Positions 8,606 through 15,237 of a DNA stretch of 36,348 nt are shown here, one piece after another; position 1 is the stretch's first letter; the number at the start of each line of letters is the position of its first letter. Under the pieces are notes generated by a model. That model ran no database searches. It was not told where the DNA came from and saw only the letters and a list, made by a program, of their open reading frames with translations. The position numbers and the translations under genes are program-made. The DNA comes from an uncultured Clostridia bacterium (GTDB lineage Bacteria > Bacillota > Clostridia > Oscillospirales > Acutalibacteraceae). The stretch lies in NCBI GenBank assembly GCA_944380675.1, contig CALWIH010000011.1:1-36348 (forward strand), written 5' to 3'.

Positions 8606-8642
8606 TTCCGAGCCCTCCTTTTCACATTTCCTGTTATCAAAC

Positions 8643-8671
8643 ATTATACCGCCGCCCGGGAATTTGCGCAA
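8643..8671 (-). promoter_or_regulatory. Sigma-70-type promoter of the second AraC gene
   Basis: On the minus strand TTGCGC (8671-8666), a 17-base spacer and a perfect TATAAT (8648-8643) lie about 40 bases upstream of the ATG at 8605. This also argues against the longer in-frame start. Confidence 0.75.
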
Positions 8672-8932
8672 CATTATCGCATTGATTGAGACAAAACAGC
8701 CATAGAAGCACTGCAGAATGAGAACTGCGGCGCTCTTTTTCATTTCAGTGCCGGTCTGAGCTCGGGAAAGCGGAGAAAACCGCGGAGTTATCCGCAAAAA
8801 GGGCGTAAATCAACGGATTCCGTGGCAATCCCGGCGCCAAATCATGATTTCTGAATTCAGTGTGACACCGGCTGACCGTTCCGATCAAATACGGTAAACC
8901 GGTTTTGCTTCTTCTTTGTCTTCACAAACGAA
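8672..8932. other. Intergenic stretch without a recognised gene
   Basis: Together with its flanking promoter and terminator this makes a gene-free gap of about 416 bases (8606-9021). I see no convincing ORF with a ribosome site, no tRNA and no riboswitch-like structure in it. It is less GC-rich than the coding regions. Confidence 0.6.
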
Positions 8933-8985
8933 GGAAAAAGCAGCGAGCGAGGTTCGGAACCCCTTTCGGCTCCAAACCCCGCTCG
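8933..8985 (-). terminator. Rho-independent terminator of the feo operon
   Basis: On the minus strand the arms at 8985-8971 and 8958-8944 pair over 15 bases, counting two G-U wobbles, and are followed by a CTGCTTTTTCC tract. It lies about 40 bases after the stop of the FeoB-associated protein gene. Confidence 0.82.
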
Positions 8986-9021
8986 TTTTTCGGCTTATTT
9001 TGCAACAAGCCCGCGACGCTC

Positions 9022-9207
9022 TCAGTTTTCCGGTTTGTTCGGCTTGCAGGCGCACGCGCCGCAGCAGCCGGAGCAGCCGCAGCCGCACCCGCCGCCCTGC
9101 CTCCGCTTCCGCACGCCGCGCACAATCACGGCGAAAAAGGCGGCCAGAATCAGGAGGGCGATCAGAATGGTGGGAAGATTCACAGCGGAGAGCAGCAAAA
9201 AGGGCAT
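9022..9207 (-). CDS. FeoB-associated Cys-rich membrane protein
   Basis: This is a 61-residue protein. Residues about 8-30 form one hydrophobic helix (LPTILIALLILAAFFAVIV), followed by a basic stop-transfer segment (RGVRKRRQ). A tail then carries seven cysteines packed within 14 residues, in Gly-Cys repeats. This is the layout of the small FeoB-associated family found after feoB in Firmicutes. It starts at an ATG with AAAGGAG at about 8 bases, 27 bases after the feoB stop, and is the last gene of the operon. A role in ferrous iron handling or in stabilising FeoB is generally assumed but not demonstrated. The identification is good. Confidence 0.88.
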   Translation of the reverse strand: MPFLLLSAVNLPTILIALLILAAFFAVIVRGVRKRRQGGGCGCGCSGCCGACACKPNKPEN

Positions 9208-9234
9208 CAGGCATTCTCCTTTCGGCGATTCCCG

Positions 9235-11412
9235 TCAGCTGTCCGCTCTGCGGCGCAGCCCGACGGAAACGGAAGCGTTTCTCGAATAATCCGCATGATA
9301 GCGGTTTGGACGGAAGACAAGGAAGAGCAGGACGGCGAGCAGAATCAGAGCCGCGGCCGTGCCGACGCCGAACGCGCCGCCCATCACGAGGCTGCCGAGC
9401 TGGTACACGATGAGGGAGATCGCGTAGGCGAAGACGCACATATAGCCGATGGCGGCCGCCGTCCACTTCGCGTTGTTCATCTCGCGCTTGATGGCGCCCA
9501 TCGCGGCAAAGCACGGCGCGCAGAGAAGGTTGAAGATCATGAAGCTGTAGGCGGTGAGCTGCGTGAAGTCCGCGGCGATGTTCGCCCAGATCTCCTCGCC
9601 CTCCTCGGAAACCTCCGCGAAGCCGTACAGGACGCCGAAGGTGCCGACGACGTTCTCCTTCGCGATGAGGCCGGTGAAGCTCGCGACGGCGGGCTTCCAG
9701 CTGCCGAAGCCGAGCGGCGCGAAGATCGGCGCGACCGCCTGGCCGATCGAGGCGAGAAGGCTCGTGTTGTTGTCCTCCACCATGCCGAACGCGCCGTCGG
9801 TGAAGCCGAAGCCCTGCAGGAACCACAGCACGATGGAGGAGGCGAGAATCACGGTGCCGGCGCGCTTGATAAAGCTCCAGCCGCGTTCCCAGGCAGCGCG
9901 CAGGATGTTGACCGGGCGGGGCAGATGATAGGCCGGAAGCTCCATGACGAACGGAGCGGGCTCCCCGGCGAAGGCTTTCATCTTCTTGAGCAGAATGCCG
10001 CTGAGAATGACGGCGGCGACGCCGATGAAATACGCGCTCGTCGCGACGAGGCCGCTGCCGCCGAACAGCGCGCCCGCGAACAGGCCGATGATCGGCATCT
10101 TCGCGCCGCACGGGATGAAGCACGTCGTCATGACGGTCATTTTGCGGTCGCGGTCGTTCTCAATCGTGCGCGAAGCCATGACGCCCGGCACACCGCAGCC
10201 GGAACCAACGAGCATCGGAATGAAGCTCTTGCCGGAAAGGCCGAATTTGCGGAAAATACGGTCCATGATGAACGCGATGCGCGCCATATAGCCGATGTCC
10301 TCGAGGAGGGAGAGCAGCAGGAAGAGGACGAGCATCTGCGGGACGAAGCCGAGCACCGCGCCGACGCCGCCGACAATGCCGTCGACCGTCAGGCCGACGA
10401 GCCACGGCGCGACCTCCATCCCCTCCATCCAGGCGCGGAGATTGCCGCAGATCAGCTCGCTGAACAGCGTGTCGTTCGTCCAGTTCGTCAGGAAATCGCC
10501 GACCGTCCCGATCGAGATATAGTAGACGGCGAACATCACGAGGGCGAAAATCGGAAGCGCGAGGATGCGGTTCGTGACGACGCGGTCGATTTTGTCCGAG
10601 GCGGAAAGGCTGTGGGCGGCGCGCGCCTTTTTCAGGCATTTGTCCGTCACCTTGCTGATGTATGCGTAGCGCTGGTTCGTGATGATGCTCTCGGCGTCGT
10701 CGTCGAGCTCCTTCTCGCAGTCCTGAATGTGCAGCTCGATGTGGTCGAGCAGGCTCTTATCCAGCCCAAGCTCCCCGGCCGCCTTCTCGTCGCGCTCAAA
10801 GAGCTTGATCGCGTACCAGCGCAGAACGCCCGGCTCCACCTTCGCGGAGACAGACTCCTCAATGTGGGCGATGGCGTGCTCGACGCTGCCGGTGAAAACG
10901 TGGGGGTGCTCCCCCTGCCGCTTCGTGTTCGCAAGCTCGACGGCCTTTTCCGCCGCCGCCATGCCGCCCTCGCCTTTGAGGGCGCTCGTCGCGATCACCG
11001 CGCAGCCGAGCTCCTTGCCGAGCTTTTCGAGGTCGATCCGATCGCCGTTTTTCCGCACGACGTCCATCATGTTGACCGCCACGACGACGGGAATGCCGAG
11101 CTCGATGAGCTGCGTCGTCAGATACAGATTGCGCTCGATGTTGGTGCCGTCGACGATGTTCAGGATAACGTCGGGCCGCTCCCCGACGAGATAGCTGCGG
11201 GCGACGACCTCCTCGAGCGTGTAGGGGCTCAGCGAATAGATGCCGGGCAGATCCTGAATCGTGACGTCCCTGTGTCCCCGGAGCCGCCCTTCCTTCTTCT
11301 CGACCGTGACGCCCGGCCAGTTGCCGACATACTGGTTGCTGCCCGTCAGGGCGTTGAACATGGTCGTCTTGCCGCTGTTCGGGTTTCCCGCAAGCGCGAT
11401 GGTAATACTCAC
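9235..11412 (-). CDS. feoB: Ferrous iron transporter FeoB
   Basis: This is a 725-residue inner-membrane Fe(II) transporter with an N-terminal G domain. G1 is GNPNSGKT (residues 9-16), G2 is WPGVTVEKKEG, G3 is DLPG (54-57) and G4 is NMMD (114-117). A helical spacer and then a polytopic membrane region from about residue 280 follow, with the Gate-type segments expected of FeoB (for example MLVGSGCGVPGVMASRT and MTTCFIPCGAKMPI). The start is GTG at 11412 with AAGGAG upstream. Two FeoA genes precede it and a Cys-rich partner follows. A metal-regulator-like palindrome lies in the gap just upstream, so it may have a promoter separate from that of feoA. The length is typical and the identification secure. 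Confidence 0.97.
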   Translation of the reverse strand: MSITIALAGNPNSGKTTMFNALTGSNQYVGNWPGVTVEKKEGRLRGHRDVTIQDLPGIYSLSPYTLEEVVARSYLVGERPDVILNIVDGTNIERNLYLTTQLIELGIPVVVAVNMMDVVRKNGDRIDLEKLGKELGCAVIATSALKGEGGMAAAEKAVELANTKRQGEHPHVFTGSVEHAIAHIEESVSAKVEPGVLRWYAIKLFERDEKAAGELGLDKSLLDHIELHIQDCEKELDDDAESIITNQRYAYISKVTDKCLKKARAAHSLSASDKIDRVVTNRILALPIFALVMFAVYYISIGTVGDFLTNWTNDTLFSELICGNLRAWMEGMEVAPWLVGLTVDGIVGGVGAVLGFVPQMLVLFLLLSLLEDIGYMARIAFIMDRIFRKFGLSGKSFIPMLVGSGCGVPGVMASRTIENDRDRKMTVMTTCFIPCGAKMPIIGLFAGALFGGSGLVATSAYFIGVAAVILSGILLKKMKAFAGEPAPFVMELPAYHLPRPVNILRAAWERGWSFIKRAGTVILASSIVLWFLQGFGFTDGAFGMVEDNNTSLLASIGQAVAPIFAPLGFGSWKPAVASFTGLIAKENVVGTFGVLYGFAEVSEEGEEIWANIAADFTQLTAYSFMIFNLLCAPCFAAMGAIKREMNNAKWTAAAIGYMCVFAYAISLIVYQLGSLVMGGAFGVGTAAALILLAVLLFLVFRPNRYHADYSRNASVSVGLRRRADS

Positions 11413-11444
11413 CTTTGTTCACTCCTTCTCATGGTACGCAAATT

Positions 11445-11462
11445 AGTTAGGAATAGCTAACT
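11445..11462. promoter_or_regulatory. Metalloregulator-like palindrome upstream of feoB
   Basis: AGTTAG-N6-CTAACT, an exact 6+6 inverted repeat with a 6-base spacer, sits 32 bases upstream of the feoB GTG. The same architecture occurs twice before the first feoA gene. The half-site resembles those of DtxR-family iron repressors (GGTTAG/CTAACC), though the spacing differs from the classical DtxR box, so the regulator is inferred. Confidence 0.65.
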
Positions 11463-11477
11463 TTTGGGCAAAAAGCA

Positions 11478-11699
11478 TCACTCGAGCTCGATCATCGCGG
11501 CGTCCGCTTTGCGGACGCTGAGCTCGTAGCCGCGCACGCTGAGCTCCATCGGGTCGCCGAGCGGGGCGACCTTGCGCACCTTGAGCTCCGTCCCCTTCGT
11601 GATGCCCATGTCCATGATACGGCGCTTGACGGGCCCTTCCCCGTGCAGCTTTTTCACCAGGACGACGTCTCCGACCTTCGCGTCCTTCAGCGTTCTCAT
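11478..11699 (-). CDS. feoA: FeoA family protein (second of two)
   Basis: This is a 73-residue soluble SH3-like protein. The pattern GDVVLVKKLHGEGPVKRRIMDMGITKGTELKV, then APLGDPMELSVRGYELSVRKADA, is the standard FeoA fold and length. FeoA is thought to bind FeoB and modulate iron uptake. It starts at an ATG with AAGGAGG upstream, 13 bases after the stop of the other FeoA gene, and precedes feoB. The two FeoA proteins differ strongly in sequence, so this is not a recent duplication. Confidence 0.93.
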   Translation of the reverse strand: MRTLKDAKVGDVVLVKKLHGEGPVKRRIMDMGITKGTELKVRKVAPLGDPMELSVRGYELSVRKADAAMIELE

Positions 11700-11712
11700 G
11701 TGCAGTCCTCCT

Positions 11713-11925
11713 TCAATACAGTACCCGGTTTGCGAGCGTGCGGTCGAGAGCCACGCGGCTCTCCTTCACCTGCAGGATCAGATTTCCGCCGATCCCGCTC
11801 ACGACGGTCACGCGCTCCCCGACCACGAAGCCGAGCTCGGCGAGATGCTGGCGCACCTCGTCCTTTCCGGTAATTTTGCGGATGATCACGGCCTCGCCGG
11901 GCCGTGCCGCCGACAGCGGAAGCAT
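11713..11925 (-). CDS. feoA: FeoA family protein (first of two)
   Basis: This is a 70-residue FeoA/SH3-like protein (PGEAVIIRKITGKDEVRQHLAELGFVVGERVTVV, then NLILQVKESRVALDRTLANRVLY). The start chosen is the ATG at 11925, preceded by GAGGAGAGGG at about 8 bases. The frame continues upstream, but that part covers the GTTAG/CTAAC operator region and is not FeoA-like. It is the first gene of the feo operon, so its transcript should be under direct metal control. It may pair with the second FeoA or act on FeoB alone; the sequence does not decide. Confidence 0.92.
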   Translation of the reverse strand: MLPLSAARPGEAVIIRKITGKDEVRQHLAELGFVVGERVTVVSGIGGNLILQVKESRVALDRTLANRVLY

Positions 11926-11960
11926 CAGCAGATCCCTCTCCTCTCTCGGTTTTGAATGTC

Positions 11961-12010
11961 GGTTAGAATAAACTAACCATCGGAACAAGGTTGGTTTACT
12001 GTAACTAACC
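11961..12010. promoter_or_regulatory. Tandem metalloregulator-like boxes upstream of the feo operon
   Basis: Box 1 (11961-11978) is GGTTAG-AATAAA-CTAACC, a perfect 6+6 palindrome. Box 2 (11993-12010) is GGTTTA-CTGTAA-CTAACC, with a degenerate left half. Both keep the 6-base spacer seen in the box before feoB. They lie 35-85 bases upstream of the first feoA start, where an iron repressor of the DtxR type would block transcription. The regulator gene is not in the window. Confidence 0.7.
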
Positions 12011-12123
12011 ACTATTGTCAAGCGTATTTTTCCATTTTCTTCGGAGATTGTCCAACTTGCTCAAAATCATACGATAACTTTTGCGTTAACAAGGAAATTT
12101 ATGGAACAAATCAAAAATAAGAG

Positions 12124-12152
12124 TTTCCAAACACATGGTTTCATACTATAAT
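12124..12152 (+). promoter_or_regulatory. Sigma-70-type promoter of the cysteine synthase operon
   Basis: TTTCCA (12124-12129), a 17-base spacer and a perfect TATAAT (12147-12152) lie 33 bases upstream of the ATG at 12186. The surrounding stretch (12011-12160) is clearly AT-richer than the rest of the window. Confidence 0.82.
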
Positions 12153-12185
12153 AGAGAAAGAGATTGCATGGGGGAGACTACAGAC

Positions 12186-13118
12186 ATGATACATCAAACG
12201 ATTCTGGACGCCATCGGCCACACGCCGATCATTCGCCTGCAGCATCTGCCGGATCCGCAGGGCGCGCAGGTGCTTGTCAAATTTGAGGGGCTGAACGTCG
12301 GCGGTTCGATCAAGACGCGCACGGCGCTGCAGATGATCGAAAACGCGGAGCGGGACGGGAAAATCGGCCCGGACACCGTGATCGTCGAGCCGACGAGCGG
12401 CAATCAGGGCATCGGGCTCGCGCTCATCGGCGCGGTCAAGGGATACCGCACGATCATCATCATGCCCGACTCGGTGAGCGAGGAGCGCCGCAAGCTCGTG
12501 CGCCACTACGGAGCCGAGGTCATTCTGGTGCATGACGCCGGAAACATCGGCGCGTGCATCGAGGAATGTCTGGAGACGGCGCTCAGAATGCAGCGGGAGG
12601 ATCCGAACGTATTCGTCCCGCAGCAGTTTTCCAATCCGGGCAATCTCGAGGCGCATCACTACCACACGGCGGTAGAGATCCTCGAGCAGGTCGCGGGGCC
12701 GATCCACGGCTTCTGCTCCGGCGTCGGCACGGGCGGCACGATCAGCGGCATCGGCGAGGTGCTGCGCTCGCAGAATCCTGGCATGGCCATCTGGGCGGTG
12801 GAGCCGGAGAACGCGGCGATTCTCTCGGGCGGAAGCGTCGGGACGCATCTGCAGATGGGCATCGGCGACGGCGTCATCCCGGACAATCTGAATCAGGAAA
12901 TCTACGATGAGATCTGCATCGTCACCGACGAGGAGGCAATCCGCACCGCGAAGGAGCTTGCCCGGCGCGAGGGCCTGATGTGCGGCATCTCGAGCGGTAC
13001 GAACGTGGCCGCGGCACTCAAGCTGGCCAGGCGGCTCGGCCGCGGCAAGACGGTGCTGACCATTCTCCCCGACACGGCAGAGCGGTATTTCAGCACGCCG
13101 CTGTTCGGCGACGAATAA
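12186..13118 (+). CDS. cysK: Cysteine synthase family protein (O-acetylserine sulfhydrylase type, PLP-dependent)
   Basis: This is a 310-residue cytoplasmic beta-family PLP enzyme that should make cysteine from O-acetylserine and sulfide. The PLP lysine is K43 in NVGGSIKTRTALQM, the substrate loop is PTSGNQG (68-74), and the phosphate cup is SGVGTGGT (177-184). The Lys-Thr-Arg after the lysine replaces the K-D-R of the classical CysK, which occurs in a clostridial subgroup, so a related activity such as cystathionine beta-synthase is not excluded. I chose the ATG at 12186 because GGGGGAG lies 9 bases before it; in-frame ATGs at 12135 and 12168 overlap the promoter and the ribosome site. A gene for an XRE-like protein follows after 24 bases. 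Confidence 0.9.
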   Translation: MIHQTILDAIGHTPIIRLQHLPDPQGAQVLVKFEGLNVGGSIKTRTALQMIENAERDGKIGPDTVIVEPTSGNQGIGLALIGAVKGYRTIIIMPDSVSEERRKLVRHYGAEVILVHDAGNIGACIEECLETALRMQREDPNVFVPQQFSNPGNLEAHHYHTAVEILEQVAGPIHGFCSGVGTGGTISGIGEVLRSQNPGMAIWAVEPENAAILSGGSVGTHLQMGIGDGVIPDNLNQEIYDEICIVTDEEAIRTAKELARREGLMCGISSGTNVAAALKLARRLGRGKTVLTILPDTAERYFSTPLFGDE

Positions 13119-13142
13119 GTGCATGGGAAGGAGAGACGCGCG

Positions 13143-13577
13143 ATGAGCGAAGCTGTCATCATCAGAATCTATCGCTGGGGCGAGGACGAGGAGGAGCCCG
13201 TCTTCTCGTTTTTCCCCGAGGAAAACGGGGACGACGACGGAGGCCGCGACTACGTCCTGCCCGCCGGCTATCTCGTCGATTCGGAGGAGGGCACGCCGTA
13301 CATCCGCGGCGAGGAGTCCTCGTGCATCCTGCACAGCCACAACGGGCTGCCCGTCCTCGTCGATGAGAAGAAAAAACGCGCCTTCCTGCTCGCCCGCGAC
13401 AGAAAGATTGAACGCTTCCGAGAGAAGGCCGGCCTGACGCGCGGCGATCTCGCCGTCGCTCTCGGCACCTCGCAGCTCGAGGTATACCGCTGGGAGACGT
13501 ACGAGGAGGAGCCGGGCACCGCGCTGCTCGGGCGTATCGCGCGGATCCTCGGCTGCAGGACGGAGGATCTCACCTGA
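13143..13577 (+). CDS. XRE-type helix-turn-helix protein with an acidic N-terminal region
   Basis: This is a 144-residue protein. The N-terminal 80 residues are rich in Asp and Glu (WGEDEEEPVF, then EENGDDDGG) and match no domain I recognise. Residues about 90-144 form an HTH of the Cro/C1 kind (IERFREKAGLTRGDLAVALG, then LEVYRWETYEEEP, ending ARILGCRTEDLT). The ATG at 13143 is preceded by AAGGAG. It is cotranscribed with the cysteine synthase gene and ends just before a strong terminator. It could regulate that gene or sense a sulfur metabolite, but nothing in the sequence proves this. The DNA-binding domain is fairly certain; the rest is hypothetical. Confidence 0.8.
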   Translation: MSEAVIIRIYRWGEDEEEPVFSFFPEENGDDDGGRDYVLPAGYLVDSEEGTPYIRGEESSCILHSHNGLPVLVDEKKKRAFLLARDRKIERFREKAGLTRGDLAVALGTSQLEVYRWETYEEEPGTALLGRIARILGCRTEDLT

Positions 13578-13604
13578 GTTGCTCTCGGCGGAAAACCGAC
13601 GAAT

Positions 13605-13650
13605 AAAGGAGGCTCACCACGCCAAAAAAGCGCGGTGAGCCTCCTTTTTA
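13605..13650. terminator. Bidirectional terminator
   Basis: Arms 13605-13618 (AAAGGAGGCTCACC) and 13634-13647 (its exact reverse complement) are followed by TTTTT on the plus strand. It serves the cysteine synthase operon and overlaps the stop codon of the convergent GT8 gene. Confidence 0.9.
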
Positions 13651-14478
13651 TGTTTCCGCCGTCTCCCTGCGGGAAAGCTGCATATAGTGCTGGTACAGGA
13701 TACCGAACCGGTGGATATATTTCGGCTTCCACGGCTTTTCCTTGCCGCAGAAGTGCAGGATGGCCGTGTGCTCCATCACCCAGCGCAGGTCGCACACGCC
13801 GCCGCTGCGGATGAGATAATTGCTGTAGTTGCGGGCGTCGTAGTTCCAGAGCACATCCTCCAGCGGGAGAATCCGGTCGCCGTACAGGGCGTTGAGGACA
13901 TCCTGATCAGGCAGAATCAGCTCCAGGCGGTGCTGCTCCACATAGCGGAAAAGCGCCGCGGGCTCGATCTCCCGCCGCGCCCGCTCGAGATCCATGAGCA
14001 GGACGCCGGAATTGTAGTAGTCGTGCTCCGTGCCGAGGCGCAGCTGGTTGACGCTGTTGGCCAGCTCCGTCTTCCCCGTGTGGGCCGCGGCGGCAAACAG
14101 ATTTCCGCCGAGGCCGGTCTCCCAGAGCGGGCGGATGGGGTTGATGACGAGGATATCCGGGTCGAGATAGAGGATGCGCTTCACCGACTCCGGGAGAAAG
14201 CGCGCCGCGAGGAGGCGGTAGTACATCTCCTTCGGGTACTGGCGGGTGACGGGCGCGTCCTGAAACAGCGCATCCTCCACGCGGATCGCCTCAAAGCCGT
14301 ATCCGCGCGTCAGACACTGCCATGTTACGGAAGCCAGCGCGTCCGACGGAATGCCGCTGTGAAGCAGGTACAGGGAAAACCGCTCCCCCGGATTGCTGAC
14401 GGACAGCGAGGTCAGCAGAACCTGCAGCTGGGGAAGGTAGCGCTCATCCAGCGTAGTGAGCAGAGCGATCGGTTCCAA
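13648..14478 (-). CDS. GT8-family glycosyltransferase
   Basis: This is a 276-residue GT-A-fold retaining glycosyltransferase of family 8 (LgtC/GspA-like). The N-terminus PIALLTTLDERYLPQLQVLL starts the nucleotide-binding fold, YLDPDILV holds the metal-binding DxD (D106, D108), and HFCGKEKPW near the C-terminus is the characteristic GT8 closing motif. It transfers a sugar, typically galactose or glucose from a UDP donor, onto an unknown acceptor. The start is TTG at 14478, with AAAGGAGG about 10 bases upstream. It follows an HdeD-like gene by 21 bases and is probably cotranscribed with it. The acceptor cannot be inferred. Confidence 0.9.
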   Translation of the reverse strand: MEPIALLTTLDERYLPQLQVLLTSLSVSNPGERFSLYLLHSGIPSDALASVTWQCLTRGYGFEAIRVEDALFQDAPVTRQYPKEMYYRLLAARFLPESVKRILYLDPDILVINPIRPLWETGLGGNLFAAAAHTGKTELANSVNQLRLGTEHDYYNSGVLLMDLERARREIEPAALFRYVEQHRLELILPDQDVLNALYGDRILPLEDVLWNYDARNYSNYLIRSGGVCDLRWVMEHTAILHFCGKEKPWKPKYIHRFGILYQHYMQLSRRETAET

Positions 14479-14499
14479 GGGGGAAGCTCCTCCTTTCTC

Positions 14500-15017
14500 T
14501 CAGTACCGCGTGCCCATCCGGCTGACGGCGAACACAATCGCGTCGACGCCGAGCAAGATCAGGTAGACGCCGGCAAAGGCGCGGATCGTGGACAGGGCGA
14601 ACAGCGGGCTGAGCAGCATCATAAAGCCGAGAATCAGGCCGAGAATGTTGACGATAAGCGAAAAGCAGTACATTCCCCTGCCCGCGACAAAGCGGACGCG
14701 GTTGAGGTTTGCGAGGCGGGAAATGCAGTGCGCGATGAACCAGATCGGGAGCAGAATCGTCATGATGAGGGCGCCCGTCCCGGGATAGGCAATCAGCATG
14801 ATGCCGGACATCACGCTCAGAATGCCCGAAACGAGGGAGACGATCGGGCCAAAGCCCGTATACCGCTCCAAACGAATATAGAGGATAATGTCCGCAACGC
14901 CCATCACAATGGCGGCGATCCCGTAGGCGTACGCCATACCGGTCAGGACAAGCTCCGGGCGGCTGAACACCAGAACGCCCAGCACAGGGTCAATCCCAAA
15001 TTCTGTGTAAACTCCAT
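14500..15017 (-). CDS. HdeD/DUF308-family membrane protein, 5' end probably frameshifted
   Basis: The frame from about 15000 down to 14500 encodes a small polytopic protein with about five hydrophobic helices (YGIAAIVMGVADIILYI, IVSLVSGILSVMSGIMLI, MTILLPIWFIAHCI, FSLIVNILGLILGFMMLLS, FAGVYLILLGVDAIVF), typical of HdeD-like proteins. There is no credible start in this frame: upstream it reads only through a leader hairpin and the -35 box at 15114. The only nearby ATG (15017, MEFTQNLGLTL) is in another frame, and a single-base insertion near ACCCTG-TGCTGG (about 14988) would join the two into a plausible first helix. It is therefore either a damaged gene or a sequence error. The function of this family is poorly defined (acid or envelope stress in enterobacteria). 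Confidence 0.65.
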
Positions 15018-15047
15018 TTAGGGTGCGAATAGAGCAAAGTTTATTCG

Positions 15048-15078
15048 AGGCGGCAGCAGGCTTGTCCGGCTGCCGCCT
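15048..15078 (-). other. Leader hairpin upstream of the HdeD-like gene
   Basis: AGGCGGCAGC (15048-15057) and its exact reverse complement GCTGCCGCCT (15069-15078) form a 10-bp stem with an 11-base loop. It begins about 8 bases after the -10 box, so it would sit at the very 5' end of the mRNA. No T tract follows, so it is not an ordinary terminator; it may stabilise the transcript. Confidence 0.6.
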
Positions 15079-15085
15079 TGCTGGC

Positions 15086-15114
15086 ATCATAACGCCGGAG
15101 GGGTTGGATGTCAA
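15086..15114 (-). promoter_or_regulatory. Consensus promoter of the HdeD-like/GT8 unit
   Basis: On the minus strand TTGACA (15114-15109), a 17-base spacer and TATGAT (15091-15086) form a near-ideal housekeeping promoter. It shows that the HdeD-like and GT8 genes form a unit separate from the glycosidase operon upstream. It also rules out translation from a TTG within the -35 hexamer. Confidence 0.85.
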
Positions 15115-15237
15115 GGGCGGCGAAGCCGTTCATTTCACCCTTGATTTCCGGCCCCGACGGTGTTACCGCGCCGCGGCGGGGAAGGCAATCACCCGCGGGT
15201 CGGTTTTCTGAGAAACGCATCGGGAAGCGGGGCGGCG

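Noticed and set aside
8606-8797. N-terminal extension of the second AraC protein
   Set aside because: It would run through a good promoter (8643-8671); the ATG at 8605 has an ideal ribosome site and matches the family length.
8905-11460. Long plus-strand frame opposite feoB
   Set aside because: Same antisense effect; feoB has clear G-domain motifs and ribosome sites on the minus strand.
15018-15114. Translation of the HdeD-like gene from TTG at 15114
   Set aside because: That TTG is part of the TTGACA -35 hexamer, and the encoded leader is unlike the family.
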